This document shows positions 34,620 to 42,436 of a stretch of 64,000 nucleotides of DNA, in pieces. Numbering within the stretch: the stretch's first letter is position 1; each line of letters begins with the position of its first letter. The notes beneath the pieces are model-generated. The model did no database searches, was not told the origin of the DNA, and saw nothing but the letters and a program-made list of their open reading frames with translations. Made by a program: the position numbers and the translations under genes. This DNA is from Prolixibacteraceae bacterium UBA1413 (GTDB taxonomy: Bacteria; Bacteroidota; Bacteroidia; Bacteroidales; Prolixibacteraceae). Where the stretch lies: NCBI GenBank assembly GCA_002304925.1, contig DBPT01000006.1, positions 1 to 64,000 of the forward strand. Direction: 5' to 3'.

Positions 34620-34739
34620 TCAGGGCGGCCGGCATTGGCGTCTGACTGTAAAAGTTCGCCGGTCGCGTTGTTAATTCCGTTTTTGTCTGTAATTTTACCC
34701 TCGGCAAGAAATCAATTAACAACTTAAATTGAATTTAAT

Positions 34740-35321
34740 ATGGCTTTTACACTACCGGAATTACCCTATGCCATGGATGCGCTGGAACCTTTCATCAGCG
34801 CCCGTACCCTGGAGTTTCACCATGGAAAACACCACCAGGCTTATGTCAACAATGTGAACAACCTGATCCCCGGAACACCTTTTGAGCATGCCACCCTTGA
34901 AGAGATCATCCTGAAAGCCGACGGGGGAATATTCAACAATGGCGCCCAGGTTTTCAACCACACCTTTTATTTTGAACAGTTTTCACCCTTCGGATGCCGA
35001 GAACCCCTTGGCGCACTGAAAGATGCCCTTGACAGGGATTTCGGGTCAATTGCAGCATTTACCGACCATTTTAACAAAGCTGCGGCCACGCTCTTCGGCT
35101 CAGGTTGGGCATGGCTGGTTGTCAATATCGACGGGAAACTGGAAATTGTCCAAACTTCCAATGCCGGATGTCCCCTGCGCGACGGGAAAAAACCGCTTCT
35201 TACCTGCGACGTGTGGGAACACGCCTATTACCTCGACAAACAAAACCTCCGGCCAAAATATATCGAGGATTTCTGGAAAGTCCTGGATTGGAAAGTGATT
35301 TCACTTCGCTTCGGCGCTTGA
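34740..35321 (+). CDS. sodB: Superoxide dismutase, Fe-type
   Basis: Second dismutase, 193 aa, 167 bp after the first. Ligands are His27 (EFHHGKHH), the His of VFNHTFYF, and the Asp and His of DVWEHAYYLDKQN. Here the second-sphere Gln is in GAQVFNHTFYFEQ, and the C-terminal position is Ala (TSNAGCPL), the Fe-enzyme arrangement, opposite to its neighbour. The two proteins are clearly paralogous but well diverged, so this is not a recent duplication. A 58-aa winged-helix protein gene follows 60 bp later on the same strand, up to a strong terminator. Confidence 0.95.
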   Translation: MAFTLPELPYAMDALEPFISARTLEFHHGKHHQAYVNNVNNLIPGTPFEHATLEEIILKADGGIFNNGAQVFNHTFYFEQFSPFGCREPLGALKDALDRDFGSIAAFTDHFNKAAATLFGSGWAWLVVNIDGKLEIVQTSNAGCPLRDGKKPLLTCDVWEHAYYLDKQNLRPKYIEDFWKVLDWKVISLRFGA

Positions 35322-35381
35322 TAAACACGGCCATCATCCTTCCATCCGTTATTTCAAATTTTACCCTTAATCTTAATATCA

Positions 35382-35558
35382 ATGAGCACGGAAAAAGTAC
35401 TTGAAGTTCTGAAAGCAGCAGGCAAAGCCCTGAAAGCAGGAGAAATCGCAGAAGCTGCCCAACTCGAAAAGAAGGAAGTCGACAAAGCTATGAAAAAACT
35501 CAAGGAGGAGGGGAAGATCACCTCACCAAAAAAGTGCTATTGGGAACCTTCAAAATGA
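35382..35558 (+). CDS. Small winged-helix-like protein (58 aa)
   Basis: A short gene missed by length cut-offs: ATG 35382 to TGA 35556-35558. The sequence begins MSTEKVLEVLKAAGKALKAG and continues with a helix-turn-helix pattern (EIAEAAQLEKKEVDKAMKKL) and a wing-like KEEGKITSPKKCYWEP. This layout matches tiny stand-alone winged-helix proteins that may bind DNA. Codon use resembles the neighbours and the stop is embedded in the start of a perfect terminator hairpin, both favouring a real gene. It may be cotranscribed with the Fe-type dismutase gene (60-bp gap). Confidence 0.85.
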   Translation: MSTEKVLEVLKAAGKALKAGEIAEAAQLEKKEVDKAMKKLKEEGKITSPKKCYWEPSK

Positions 35559-35590
35559 AAAACAGCCGGAAATGATTTCCGGCTGTTTTT
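35558..35590. terminator. Bidirectional terminator between the winged-helix and sugar-porter genes
   Basis: A perfect 15-bp stem (35558-35572 with 35576-35590; core ACAGCCGGAAA) with a 3-nt loop, flanked by A5 and T5. It serves the plus-strand winged-helix gene and, read the other way, the xylose operon ending at 35609. Confidence 0.95.
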
Positions 35591-35608
35591 ATTTCCGCAG
35601 ATCTGTCA

Positions 35609-36994
35609 TCATGCTTTTCTTTTCCAGAGCGCTTCCATCTCTTCGAGGGTTTTGCCCTTGGTTTCAGGCACCATGCGCCACACGAAGAAGAAGGAGAGCA
35701 GGCTCATCAGCCCATAGAAGCTATAGGTCATCCCGCCGCTGAATTCCATCATGGCAGGATAGGTGGAAGAGATAAAGTAGTTAGCTGCCCATTGCGCAGC
35801 AACAGCAATAGCGATCGCCCTTCCCCTGATTTTGTTGGGAAAGATCTCCGAAATAAGCACCCAGGTGATGGGGCCCCATGACATCATGAAGGAAGCGGTA
35901 TAGATGATGATGAAAACGAGCGTACTGATGCCGATCACCTTGAAAAACGCCAGTCCGCCGATAGCGAACATACCGATGGCCATCCCGATCGAGCCGATCA
36001 TCAGCAGAATTTTCCGTCCGTATTTGTCAACGGTAACAATGGCAATCACCGTAAAAATAACATTGACCAGACCCATGACAACGGTCTGGAGCATGGAAGC
36101 ATCTTTGGCAGCCCCCATACTTTCGAAAATGCGGGGTGCATAATAGAGTGCCACGTTGATGCCCACGAATTGCTGGAAAACAGAAAGTAAAATCCCGATA
36201 ATGATCACCACCTTGCCATAAGAGAAGAGTTTTCCGGAAGCGGTCTCAACCGAATGCTTGATTTCGTTGAGGATGATTTTGGCCTGGCTGGGTCCATTTA
36301 TCCTGGTCAGGATCTTCAATGCCTTGTCATCGCGGTTGGTAAGGGCCAGGTAACGAGGCGTTTCCGGAACCAGGAACAGCAGCAGCCCGAACAAACCGGC
36401 AGGGATGGCTTCTGAAATGAACATCAAGCGCCAGCCTGTCTCATTGATGTACTCCAGGGTTTCCCCTTTGGCGATCCCATAGTTTACGAAATAGACCACC
36501 AACATACCGAAAATTATGGCGAACTGGTTGATGGATACCAACCGGCCCCGGATATCGGCAGGCGCAATTTCACCGATGTACATGGGACAGATCGCAGATG
36601 CCAAACCAACGCCGATACCGCCGATAACCCGGTAAAAATTGAACATCATCAGCAATCCCATCGTCGGTTCGCCTCGGCGAAAGAAGAGAAATTCGGGGTA
36701 ACCCGATCCGAGGGCGGAAACAAAAAAGAGGATTGCAGCCACCATCAGCGCTCTTTTCCTTCCCAGGCGGGAGGCAAGCCATCCGGAAAGGATTCCGCCG
36801 ATGATACAGCCTATCAACGCACTGGAGATGGTAGCTCCGTGGGCCAGGGATCCCAGACCCAGAGGGGTTATCAGATAATTTTGGACCGATTTCTCGGCTC
36901 CTGATATCACAGCAGTATCATACCCGAAAAGGAGTCCGCCAAGAGTAGCCACCAGGGTAATCCCGGCGATGTAAAGCATATTCCGTTCCTTCAT
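35609..36994 (-). CDS. MFS sugar porter, probably xylose:H+ symporter
   Basis: Twelve-segment transporter (461 aa) of the sugar-porter family; its place after xylB and xylA makes D-xylose the likely substrate. Family signatures are GGLLFGYDTAVISGAE near the N-terminus, GWLASRLGRKRAL after segment 2, VPETPRYL before the central loop, GPITWVLISEIFPNKIRGRA after segment 10 and VPETKGKTLEEME at the end. It starts 4 bp after the xylA stop, so it is cotranscribed. The bidirectional terminator lies 19 bp beyond its stop. Confidence 0.93.
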   Translation of the reverse strand: MKERNMLYIAGITLVATLGGLLFGYDTAVISGAEKSVQNYLITPLGLGSLAHGATISSALIGCIIGGILSGWLASRLGRKRALMVAAILFFVSALGSGYPEFLFFRRGEPTMGLLMMFNFYRVIGGIGVGLASAICPMYIGEIAPADIRGRLVSINQFAIIFGMLVVYFVNYGIAKGETLEYINETGWRLMFISEAIPAGLFGLLLFLVPETPRYLALTNRDDKALKILTRINGPSQAKIILNEIKHSVETASGKLFSYGKVVIIIGILLSVFQQFVGINVALYYAPRIFESMGAAKDASMLQTVVMGLVNVIFTVIAIVTVDKYGRKILLMIGSIGMAIGMFAIGGLAFFKVIGISTLVFIIIYTASFMMSWGPITWVLISEIFPNKIRGRAIAIAVAAQWAANYFISSTYPAMMEFSGGMTYSFYGLMSLLSFFFVWRMVPETKGKTLEEMEALWKRKA

Positions 36995-36998
36995 CGGA

Positions 36999-38324
36999 TC
37001 AGATAAAACTGTTGATCAGTTGTTCGAGCATCTCCTGTTTTCCACTGATCTGACGGGGTTCGCCTAATGTTTTAGCCACATTGTACAAGTCGGTAAGCGT
37101 CAGTTTCCCGGCTTCGAATTCGGCGCCCTTTCCGGAATCATAGGAAGCATAACGCTCTTTCCGCAGTTTCAGGTAGTCCGATTCATGCAAAATCCGGTCC
37201 GCGATGAGCAATCCACGGGCGAAAACGTCCATCCCCGAAATATGGGCGATGAAGATATCCTCAAGATCAGTGGAATTGCGCCTTGTTTTGGCGTCGAAGT
37301 TAATCCCTCCCTTGGTAAAACCGCCTGCCTGGATAATTTCGAGCATGGCTTCCGTAATTTCGGTAATGTTTGTGGGGAACTCGTCGGTATCCCATCCGTT
37401 CTGGTAATCTCCCTTGTTGGCATCGATCGAGCCCAGCAAACCGGCATCGGCAGCCACCCGCAGCTCATGCGCAAAAGTATGGCCGGCGAGGGTGGCGTGG
37501 TTGACCTCTACGTTCAGTTTGAAGTCTTTGTCAAGACCATTCTTCCGTAAGAAGCCTATGACCGTGGCCACATCATAATCATACTGGTGCTTCGTGGGTT
37601 CCATGGGTTTGGGTTCCACGAAGAAGGTGCCGGTGAATCCCTGCTTACGGCCATAATCACGTGCGGCTGACAGGAAGAGCCCCATATGTTCCAGTTCACG
37701 CTTCGTGTCGGTATTGTGGAGACTCATATACCCTTCACGGCCACCCCAGAATACATACCCCGTACCGCCGAGGGCGATGGTGGCATCAATCGCATTTTTG
37801 ACCTGCACGGCGGCATTGGTTAACACCGTAAAATCGGGATTCGTCGATGCCCCGTTCATGTACCTAGGATTCCCGAATACGTTGGCAGTGCCCCAGAGCA
37901 ACTTTACCCCTGTGGCATTCTGACGCTCTTTCGCCAGATCTACCATCTTCACCAAACGTTGCTCAATTTCAAAAACCGATCCATTACCCACCACATCGGT
38001 ATCGTGGAAACAATAAAAGGGAATCCCCATCTTGGTGATGAATTCAAACGCCGCATCCATCCGGGCTTTGTTGCGGTCCATCAGGTCGGCCGGATCATCC
38101 CAGGGAAAAATCTGGGTGCCAGGACCAAAAGGATCTTCCCCGGTGCCACAGAAGGTGTGCCAGTAAGCAACTGCAAACCGGAGATACTCCTTCATGCTCT
38201 TCCCTGAAACAATCCTGTTCTCGTCATACCATTTAAAAGCAAGCGGATTCCTGGAATCCGGACCTTCAAACTTAATCTTTCCGATTCCCGGAAAGAACTC
38301 CTTATTTCCTGCAAAATAATCCAT
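36999..38324 (-). CDS. xylA: Xylose isomerase
   Basis: Converts D-xylose to D-xylulose in the cytoplasm with divalent metal. The 441 aa correspond to the long (class II) enzymes. Visible active-site stretches are YCFHDTDVVGNGSVFE (catalytic His and Asp), VFWGGREGYMSLHNTD, TFFVEPKPMEPTKHQYDYD (metal-binding Glu), KLNVEVNHATLAGHTFAHEL and GSIDANKGDYQNGWDTDEFP. It is the middle gene of xylB-xylA-porter, 155 bp after xylB, with a tandem repeat occupying part of that gap. Confidence 0.97.
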   Translation of the reverse strand: MDYFAGNKEFFPGIGKIKFEGPDSRNPLAFKWYDENRIVSGKSMKEYLRFAVAYWHTFCGTGEDPFGPGTQIFPWDDPADLMDRNKARMDAAFEFITKMGIPFYCFHDTDVVGNGSVFEIEQRLVKMVDLAKERQNATGVKLLWGTANVFGNPRYMNGASTNPDFTVLTNAAVQVKNAIDATIALGGTGYVFWGGREGYMSLHNTDTKRELEHMGLFLSAARDYGRKQGFTGTFFVEPKPMEPTKHQYDYDVATVIGFLRKNGLDKDFKLNVEVNHATLAGHTFAHELRVAADAGLLGSIDANKGDYQNGWDTDEFPTNITEITEAMLEIIQAGGFTKGGINFDAKTRRNSTDLEDIFIAHISGMDVFARGLLIADRILHESDYLKLRKERYASYDSGKGAEFEAGKLTLTDLYNVAKTLGEPRQISGKQEMLEQLINSFI

Positions 38325-38417
38325 AGTTTATTATTTAATAATTAGTAAAAATTTGAGCTAAATATTTCATTGTTTTACTCCCCCGATCCGCCGGGAGACG
38401 GACTCAGCTTCGTTCCG

Positions 38418-38483
38418 CCTCAACCTTAATCTCAATCTCAGCCTTGGTTTCAGCCTTAGCCTTAACCTCAGCCTTGGTTTCAG
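38418..38483. repeat. Hexamer tandem repeat at the 3' end of xylB
   Basis: Eleven consecutive 6-bp units of the form YYTYRR (CCTCAA, CCTTAA, TCTCAA, TCTCAG, CCTTGG, TTTCAG, CCTTAG, CCTTAA, CCTCAG, CCTTGG, TTTCAG). A higher-order 30-bp period (five units) is visible. The xylB stop codon (38480-38482 on the minus strand) lies in the last unit. One base out of frame, the minus strand would continue from xylB as an open frame with alternating charged and small residues. Confidence 0.88.
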
Positions 38484-39967
38484 TTTTCCATTCTGCTTTT
38501 CAACAGCTGAAGCCAACGCCCATAGGCTTCCTCCAGTTCTTCAGCCAGGGCGGGGTCGGGAATGACGGTATCCAGTTTCCGCAGGGTTCGGAAAGCCTCT
38601 TCCGGGGAGGCATAGAATCCGTTTCCGATACCGGCTCCGCGGGCAGCCCCCGTCGCGCCGTCGGTATTGTACAATTCGATGGTTGCCCCCGTGATCCCCG
38701 CCAGGGTTTCACGAAATACCGGACTCAGGAACATATTGGCTTTTCCAGCCCTAATGACCGAGGGTTTGATCCCGATGTTTTCCATGATGTCCATACCGTA
38801 CTTGAAGGAAAAAACGATGCCTTCCTGGGAAGCACGCAGCAAGTGCCCGGCATGGTGAATGTTGAAGTTGAGCCCCGAAATGATAGCGCCGGTCTCCCTG
38901 TTTCTGAGCACCCGTTCCGCGCCGTTTCCGAAGGGAAGTACCGAAACGCCTTCCGATCCCACCGGTACCCCGGCAGCCAACGCATTCATCCCGTCGTAAG
39001 AAAGCCCGCCTCCGACCATATTTTTCATCCAGGAATTGAGGATTCCGGTTCCGTTGATACAGAGTAGCACACCCAACCTGGGATTTTCGCCTGAATGGTT
39101 AACATGGGCAAAGGTGTTTACCCTGGAAGCCGTATCATAGCGTACTTCTCCGCTGATTCCGTAAACCACCCCTGAGGTGCCGGCGGTAGTGGCCACCTCT
39201 CCCGTATTCAGCACATTGAGCGACAAAGCATTATTGGGTTGATCACCGGCCCGGTAACTCACCGGCGTTCCGGGCGCCAGACCCAGTTCTGCAGCCGCCG
39301 CAGGCGTCAACCGGCCCTGCTCCCCAAACGTAGGAACCAGTTCGGGAATGATGGAAGAATCAAATCCATAATGATCCAGCAAAAGCGTCGCTATCCCGTT
39401 CCGGCTGAAATCCCACAGGATGGCCTCTGAAAGTCCGCTGATGGTGGTCCTGATTTCCCCGGTCATCCGCATGGCAATATAATCGCCGGGAAGCATCATT
39501 TTGTGCAACCTGGCAAAATTGCCCGATTCATGATCTTTGACCCACTTTAACTTGGAAGCCGTAAAATTGCCGGGAGAATTGAGCATCCCCGAAAGGCACC
39601 GTTCTTCCCCGATGGCGGCAAAAGCAGCATCGCCCGTGGCTGCCGCCCGGCTATCACACCAGATCACCGAAGGACGGATCACCCGGTAATCCCTGTCCAC
39701 CATTACCAAACCATGCATCTGGTAGGAAATCCCAATGCCACCGATCCGGGAAGGATCCACCAGCGACTGTGACAATACATCAGCCAGGGCAAGCTTCAGG
39801 TTTTCCCACCACATCGCGGGATCCTGCTCAGCCCACCCCGGTTGCAAAGCAGTGATCTTCATCTCCTTAGAAGGATAAAACGCTGAAGCTGACACTTCAC
39901 CGGTTCCCCCGTCAATCAAAGACGCCTTGACCGATGAACTTCCAATATCAAAACCGAGTAAAAACAT
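38480..39967 (-). CDS. xylB: Xylulokinase
   Basis: Phosphorylates D-xylulose to xylulose 5-phosphate; a FGGY-family kinase of 495 aa from the chosen start. ATG 39967 (MFLLGFDIGSSSVKASL) is preferred over an upstream in-frame ATG at 40021 because the FGGY phosphate-binding loop begins immediately and an AAGGA ribosome-binding site lies 5 bp before it. Other landmarks are QMHGLVMVDRDYRVIRPSVI (substrate region), AGDQPNNALSLNVLNTGEVA and TDGATGAARGAGIGNGFY. It is the first gene of the xylose operon; a palindrome in the upstream region is a candidate operator. Its stop codon is embedded in a hexamer tandem repeat. Confidence 0.95.
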   Translation of the reverse strand: MFLLGFDIGSSSVKASLIDGGTGEVSASAFYPSKEMKITALQPGWAEQDPAMWWENLKLALADVLSQSLVDPSRIGGIGISYQMHGLVMVDRDYRVIRPSVIWCDSRAAATGDAAFAAIGEERCLSGMLNSPGNFTASKLKWVKDHESGNFARLHKMMLPGDYIAMRMTGEIRTTISGLSEAILWDFSRNGIATLLLDHYGFDSSIIPELVPTFGEQGRLTPAAAAELGLAPGTPVSYRAGDQPNNALSLNVLNTGEVATTAGTSGVVYGISGEVRYDTASRVNTFAHVNHSGENPRLGVLLCINGTGILNSWMKNMVGGGLSYDGMNALAAGVPVGSEGVSVLPFGNGAERVLRNRETGAIISGLNFNIHHAGHLLRASQEGIVFSFKYGMDIMENIGIKPSVIRAGKANMFLSPVFRETLAGITGATIELYNTDGATGAARGAGIGNGFYASPEEAFRTLRKLDTVIPDPALAEELEEAYGRWLQLLKSRMEN

Positions 39968-40019
39968 AGTTTCCTTAAATTTTAGATTGTTGGTGAACCT
40001 TTGGGTTCCGCTGGGTTTC

Positions 40020-40048
40020 AAAAGTAATTACTTTTTTGATTACTTTTA
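40020..40048. promoter_or_regulatory. 18-bp palindrome plus extra half-site, candidate xylose-operon operator
   Basis: AAAAAGTAATTACTTTTT (40020-40037) is a perfect 18-bp palindrome; a third half-site TTACTTTT follows at 40041-40048, 12 bp after the second. It lies between the divergent xylB (start 39967) and nitroreductase (start 40084) genes. Symmetry suggests a dimeric regulator; no regulator gene for xylose is adjacent. Confidence 0.55.
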
Positions 40049-40083
40049 CATCCTTACTGTTTTATTACAATAACCCACCTGAA

Positions 40084-40662
40084 ATGATACAACTACAGGA
40101 ATTGGTCCTCAAGAACAGAAGTTACCGGAGATTCCGGCAATCGGAACCTATCACAACGGATCAGGTTAAAAAATGGATTGGCCTGGCCAGGCTCTCCGCC
40201 TCAGGAAGGAATATGCAACCCCTGAAATATGCCATCAGCACTCAAAGGCCTTTAAACGATTCCATTTTCAGCCACCTGGCATGGGCGGGATATCTCAGCG
40301 ACTGGAAAGGTCCCGCTGAAGGGGAAAGACCAGCCGCCTATATCGTTGTCTTGCACGACACAAAAATCAGCGGCAAATATTACTGCGATGACGGAATCGC
40401 CATGCAAAGCATTCTGTTGGGAGCGGTGAATGACGGTTACGGAGGATGCATCATAGGATCGGTAAACCGCGCTGCCGTGGCACAACTGCTGGGGCTTCCC
40501 CCTTCCCTGGAAATCCTGTGGATCATCGCCCTGGGAAAACCCGCCGAAACGGTCGTCATTGATGAAATGCAGGGAGATGATATCCGGTACTGGCGCGATG
40601 AAAACAGCATCCACCACGTGCCCAAAAGAAGTATCGACGAACTGGTTTGGCCTATCCCCTGA
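40084..40662 (+). CDS. Nitroreductase-family flavoprotein
   Basis: FMN-dependent NAD(P)H oxidoreductase of the nitroreductase superfamily. The start ATG 40084 (MIQLQELVLKNRSYRRFRQS) is chosen over the upstream ATG 40036, because the family begins with this R-x-R-S/Y-x-R-x-F helix and the earlier start lies inside the palindromic operator region. At 192 aa it is a normal family length. FMN-binding residues are expected in RSYRRF and SASGRNMQP. The C-terminal GGCIIGSVNR and LGKPAE segments fit. The physiological substrate is unknown. The stop overlaps the convergent proline dehydrogenase gene end by 11 bp. Confidence 0.9.
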   Translation: MIQLQELVLKNRSYRRFRQSEPITTDQVKKWIGLARLSASGRNMQPLKYAISTQRPLNDSIFSHLAWAGYLSDWKGPAEGERPAAYIVVLHDTKISGKYYCDDGIAMQSILLGAVNDGYGGCIIGSVNRAAVAQLLGLPPSLEILWIIALGKPAETVVIDEMQGDDIRYWRDENSIHHVPKRSIDELVWPIP

Positions 40663-41563
40663 TAAACAACGCCTTTATGATGTGGGAGGCCATCTTGGGA
40701 TTCTCCTTCAGCCTGCGGGTGGAATACCCGAACCACTTTTCGCCGAAAGGTACGTAAATCCTCATCAAATGGTTCCTGGCAATGATGGAAGCACGTAATT
40801 CAGGCGTTACCCCGTAAAGCATCTGGAATTCATACAAATTCGCGGGAACCCGGTACTTTTCAATCAACCTGTATGCTCCTTCGATCAGGAATTTGTCATG
40901 GGTGGCAATCCCTACATATATCTTATTCCTAAACATAAAATCCAGCAGAAGGAGATAATTGTCTCTTACTTCCTGATATCCTTTGTAGGCAATGGCTTCA
41001 GGCTCAATGTAAATCCCCTTGCATAACCTGAAATTCAGGGGCGATTCCGGGGTGTGCATATCCATCATGGCTTCCAGATCAGAAAGGGTACGCCGCATGT
41101 AGGACTGCACAACCAATCCCACACTCCGCGGAAATTCAGCTTTCAGTCTCCGGTAAAGCGCTATCTCCATATCAACGCATTGGGAATCCTCCATGTCAAT
41201 GCGGATGAAACTCCCCTTCCCGGCAGCTTCCTTCACAACCTCGCGGATCTGACGGTAACAAACCTCCTGGTCAAGAAGCAATCCAAACATGGTGGGCTTG
41301 ACCGAAAAATTGCCCTTTACCCCTTCGGCCAAAAACCGGTCTATGACTTCCAGGTATGCCAACTTGTTGGCTTCCGCCTCCTCCAGGGTGGTGATGAACT
41401 CCCCTAACAGATCGGAGGTTACCTCCGCACCCGCCTGATTCAACTCGTGCGATACCCTGATACCGTCTTCAATCCTCTTCCCAGCTATGTAACGCCTGGA
41501 AAAAATCCAGATCAATCCCTGAGGGAAATATGGCAATATACTGGCGATTAATTTGTTAAACAT
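40652..41563 (-). CDS. Proline dehydrogenase
   Basis: FAD enzyme that oxidises proline to pyrroline-5-carboxylate, feeding electrons to quinone. The 303 aa form a monofunctional (PutB-type) TIM barrel. Typical stretches are VKPTMFGLLLD, SFIRIDMEDSQCVDMEI, LVVQSYMRRTLSDLE, NFRLCKGIYIEPEAIAY and the C-terminal EFQMLYGVTPELR with YVPFGEKWFGYSTRRL. No pyrroline-5-carboxylate dehydrogenase gene is adjacent, so the second step is encoded elsewhere. The gene appears to be monocistronic. Confidence 0.93.
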   Translation of the reverse strand: MFNKLIASILPYFPQGLIWIFSRRYIAGKRIEDGIRVSHELNQAGAEVTSDLLGEFITTLEEAEANKLAYLEVIDRFLAEGVKGNFSVKPTMFGLLLDQEVCYRQIREVVKEAAGKGSFIRIDMEDSQCVDMEIALYRRLKAEFPRSVGLVVQSYMRRTLSDLEAMMDMHTPESPLNFRLCKGIYIEPEAIAYKGYQEVRDNYLLLLDFMFRNKIYVGIATHDKFLIEGAYRLIEKYRVPANLYEFQMLYGVTPELRASIIARNHLMRIYVPFGEKWFGYSTRRLKENPKMASHIIKALFIRG

Positions 41564-41754
41564 CTCTCCTATTCCTTAATTCACTTTGGCGTTAAATAAT
41601 CTTTCAGATGTTAAAAATAGTCGGGTGACCTGCCTTTTTCAATGATGTTTATCAGACCAATCCTATGATTTTCCACATGTTTTAAATGCAGAAAACTCAA
41701 AATCAATCTGTTAAAAATTTAACCGGCGATAATGCCGCATTTAATTGAAAAAAT

Positions 41755-41762
41755 TATCTTTG
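41755..41762 (+). promoter_or_regulatory. -7 box of the OmpH/Skp-like gene
   Basis: TATCTTTG is a perfect TAnnTTTG box, 24 bp before the ATG at 41787. No TTTG at standard distance is obvious upstream. Confidence 0.5.
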
Positions 41763-41786
41763 TGACTTAAATATATTGAGATTAAC

Positions 41787-42389
41787 ATGAAAGGAAGTTC
41801 ACTCATTGTAGCGATTTTGTTGTTTCTCGCCATTGCCGTCCTATACGTTTTGCATTTTACGGGCAAAGGCGCCGGGGAAGCAGATTCAGATGAAGGAGAG
41901 AAAACAGAAATTCAGAATAGTCTGAAAATCGCTTATATAAAAGCGGATTCATTGATTCTGAATTATGATCTTGCCCAGGACCTGCATGACGAATTCACAA
42001 AAAAACAGGAAGCTTTTACCAGTGAATTCGGCTCCAAAAGAAGTGCCTTTGAAAAGGAAGCGACAGAATTTCAGCAAAAACTGCAAAGAGGGGGTTTTCT
42101 CACCGAGCAGAGGGCTATTCAGGAGCGTGACAGGCTGGTCAATAAGGAACAGGAAATTGCCAGGCTGGACCAGGAATTGTCATCGAAGCTGGCCGAATTG
42201 CAGCAATCCAACAATGAGCAGTTGATTGACAGCCTCATCAGTTTCCTGAAGATCTTCAATATGGAAAAGAAATTCGATTACATCCTTAACGGTACCGATG
42301 TGCTTGTTGGGCCCGAAGCCTTCAACATCACTGCGGAAGTACTGCAACAGATGAATTCCCGGTACAAGGCGGTAAAGCCTGCCGAATAA
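41787..42389 (+). CDS. OmpH/Skp-family periplasmic chaperone-like protein
   Basis: A 200-aa protein with a membrane anchor or uncleaved signal (about residues 5-24, SLIVAILLFLAIAVLYVLHF), an acidic linker, the OmpH/Skp beta start (LKIAYIKADSLILNYDLAQD) and a long coiled coil (about 65-150) ending with a short beta region (FDYILNGTDVLVGPEAFNIT). Skp-type proteins hold unfolded outer-membrane proteins in the periplasm; the retained N-terminal hydrophobic anchor is common in Bacteroidota homologues. A terminator follows 8 bp after the stop, so the gene is a single unit. Confidence 0.9.
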   Translation: MKGSSLIVAILLFLAIAVLYVLHFTGKGAGEADSDEGEKTEIQNSLKIAYIKADSLILNYDLAQDLHDEFTKKQEAFTSEFGSKRSAFEKEATEFQQKLQRGGFLTEQRAIQERDRLVNKEQEIARLDQELSSKLAELQQSNNEQLIDSLISFLKIFNMEKKFDYILNGTDVLVGPEAFNITAEVLQQMNSRYKAVKPAE

Positions 42390-42397
42390 GAGTTACA

Positions 42398-42423
42398 ATC
42401 CGGGCTATTCCCGGATTTTTTAT
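42398..42423 (+). terminator. Terminator after the OmpH/Skp-like gene
   Basis: ATCCGGG (42398-42404) and CCCGGAT (42410-42416) pair perfectly with a 5-nt loop, followed by a T-rich tail. The glycosyltransferase start is 13 bp beyond the tail. Confidence 0.88.
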
Positions 42424-42436
42424 TTATGATTCACGG

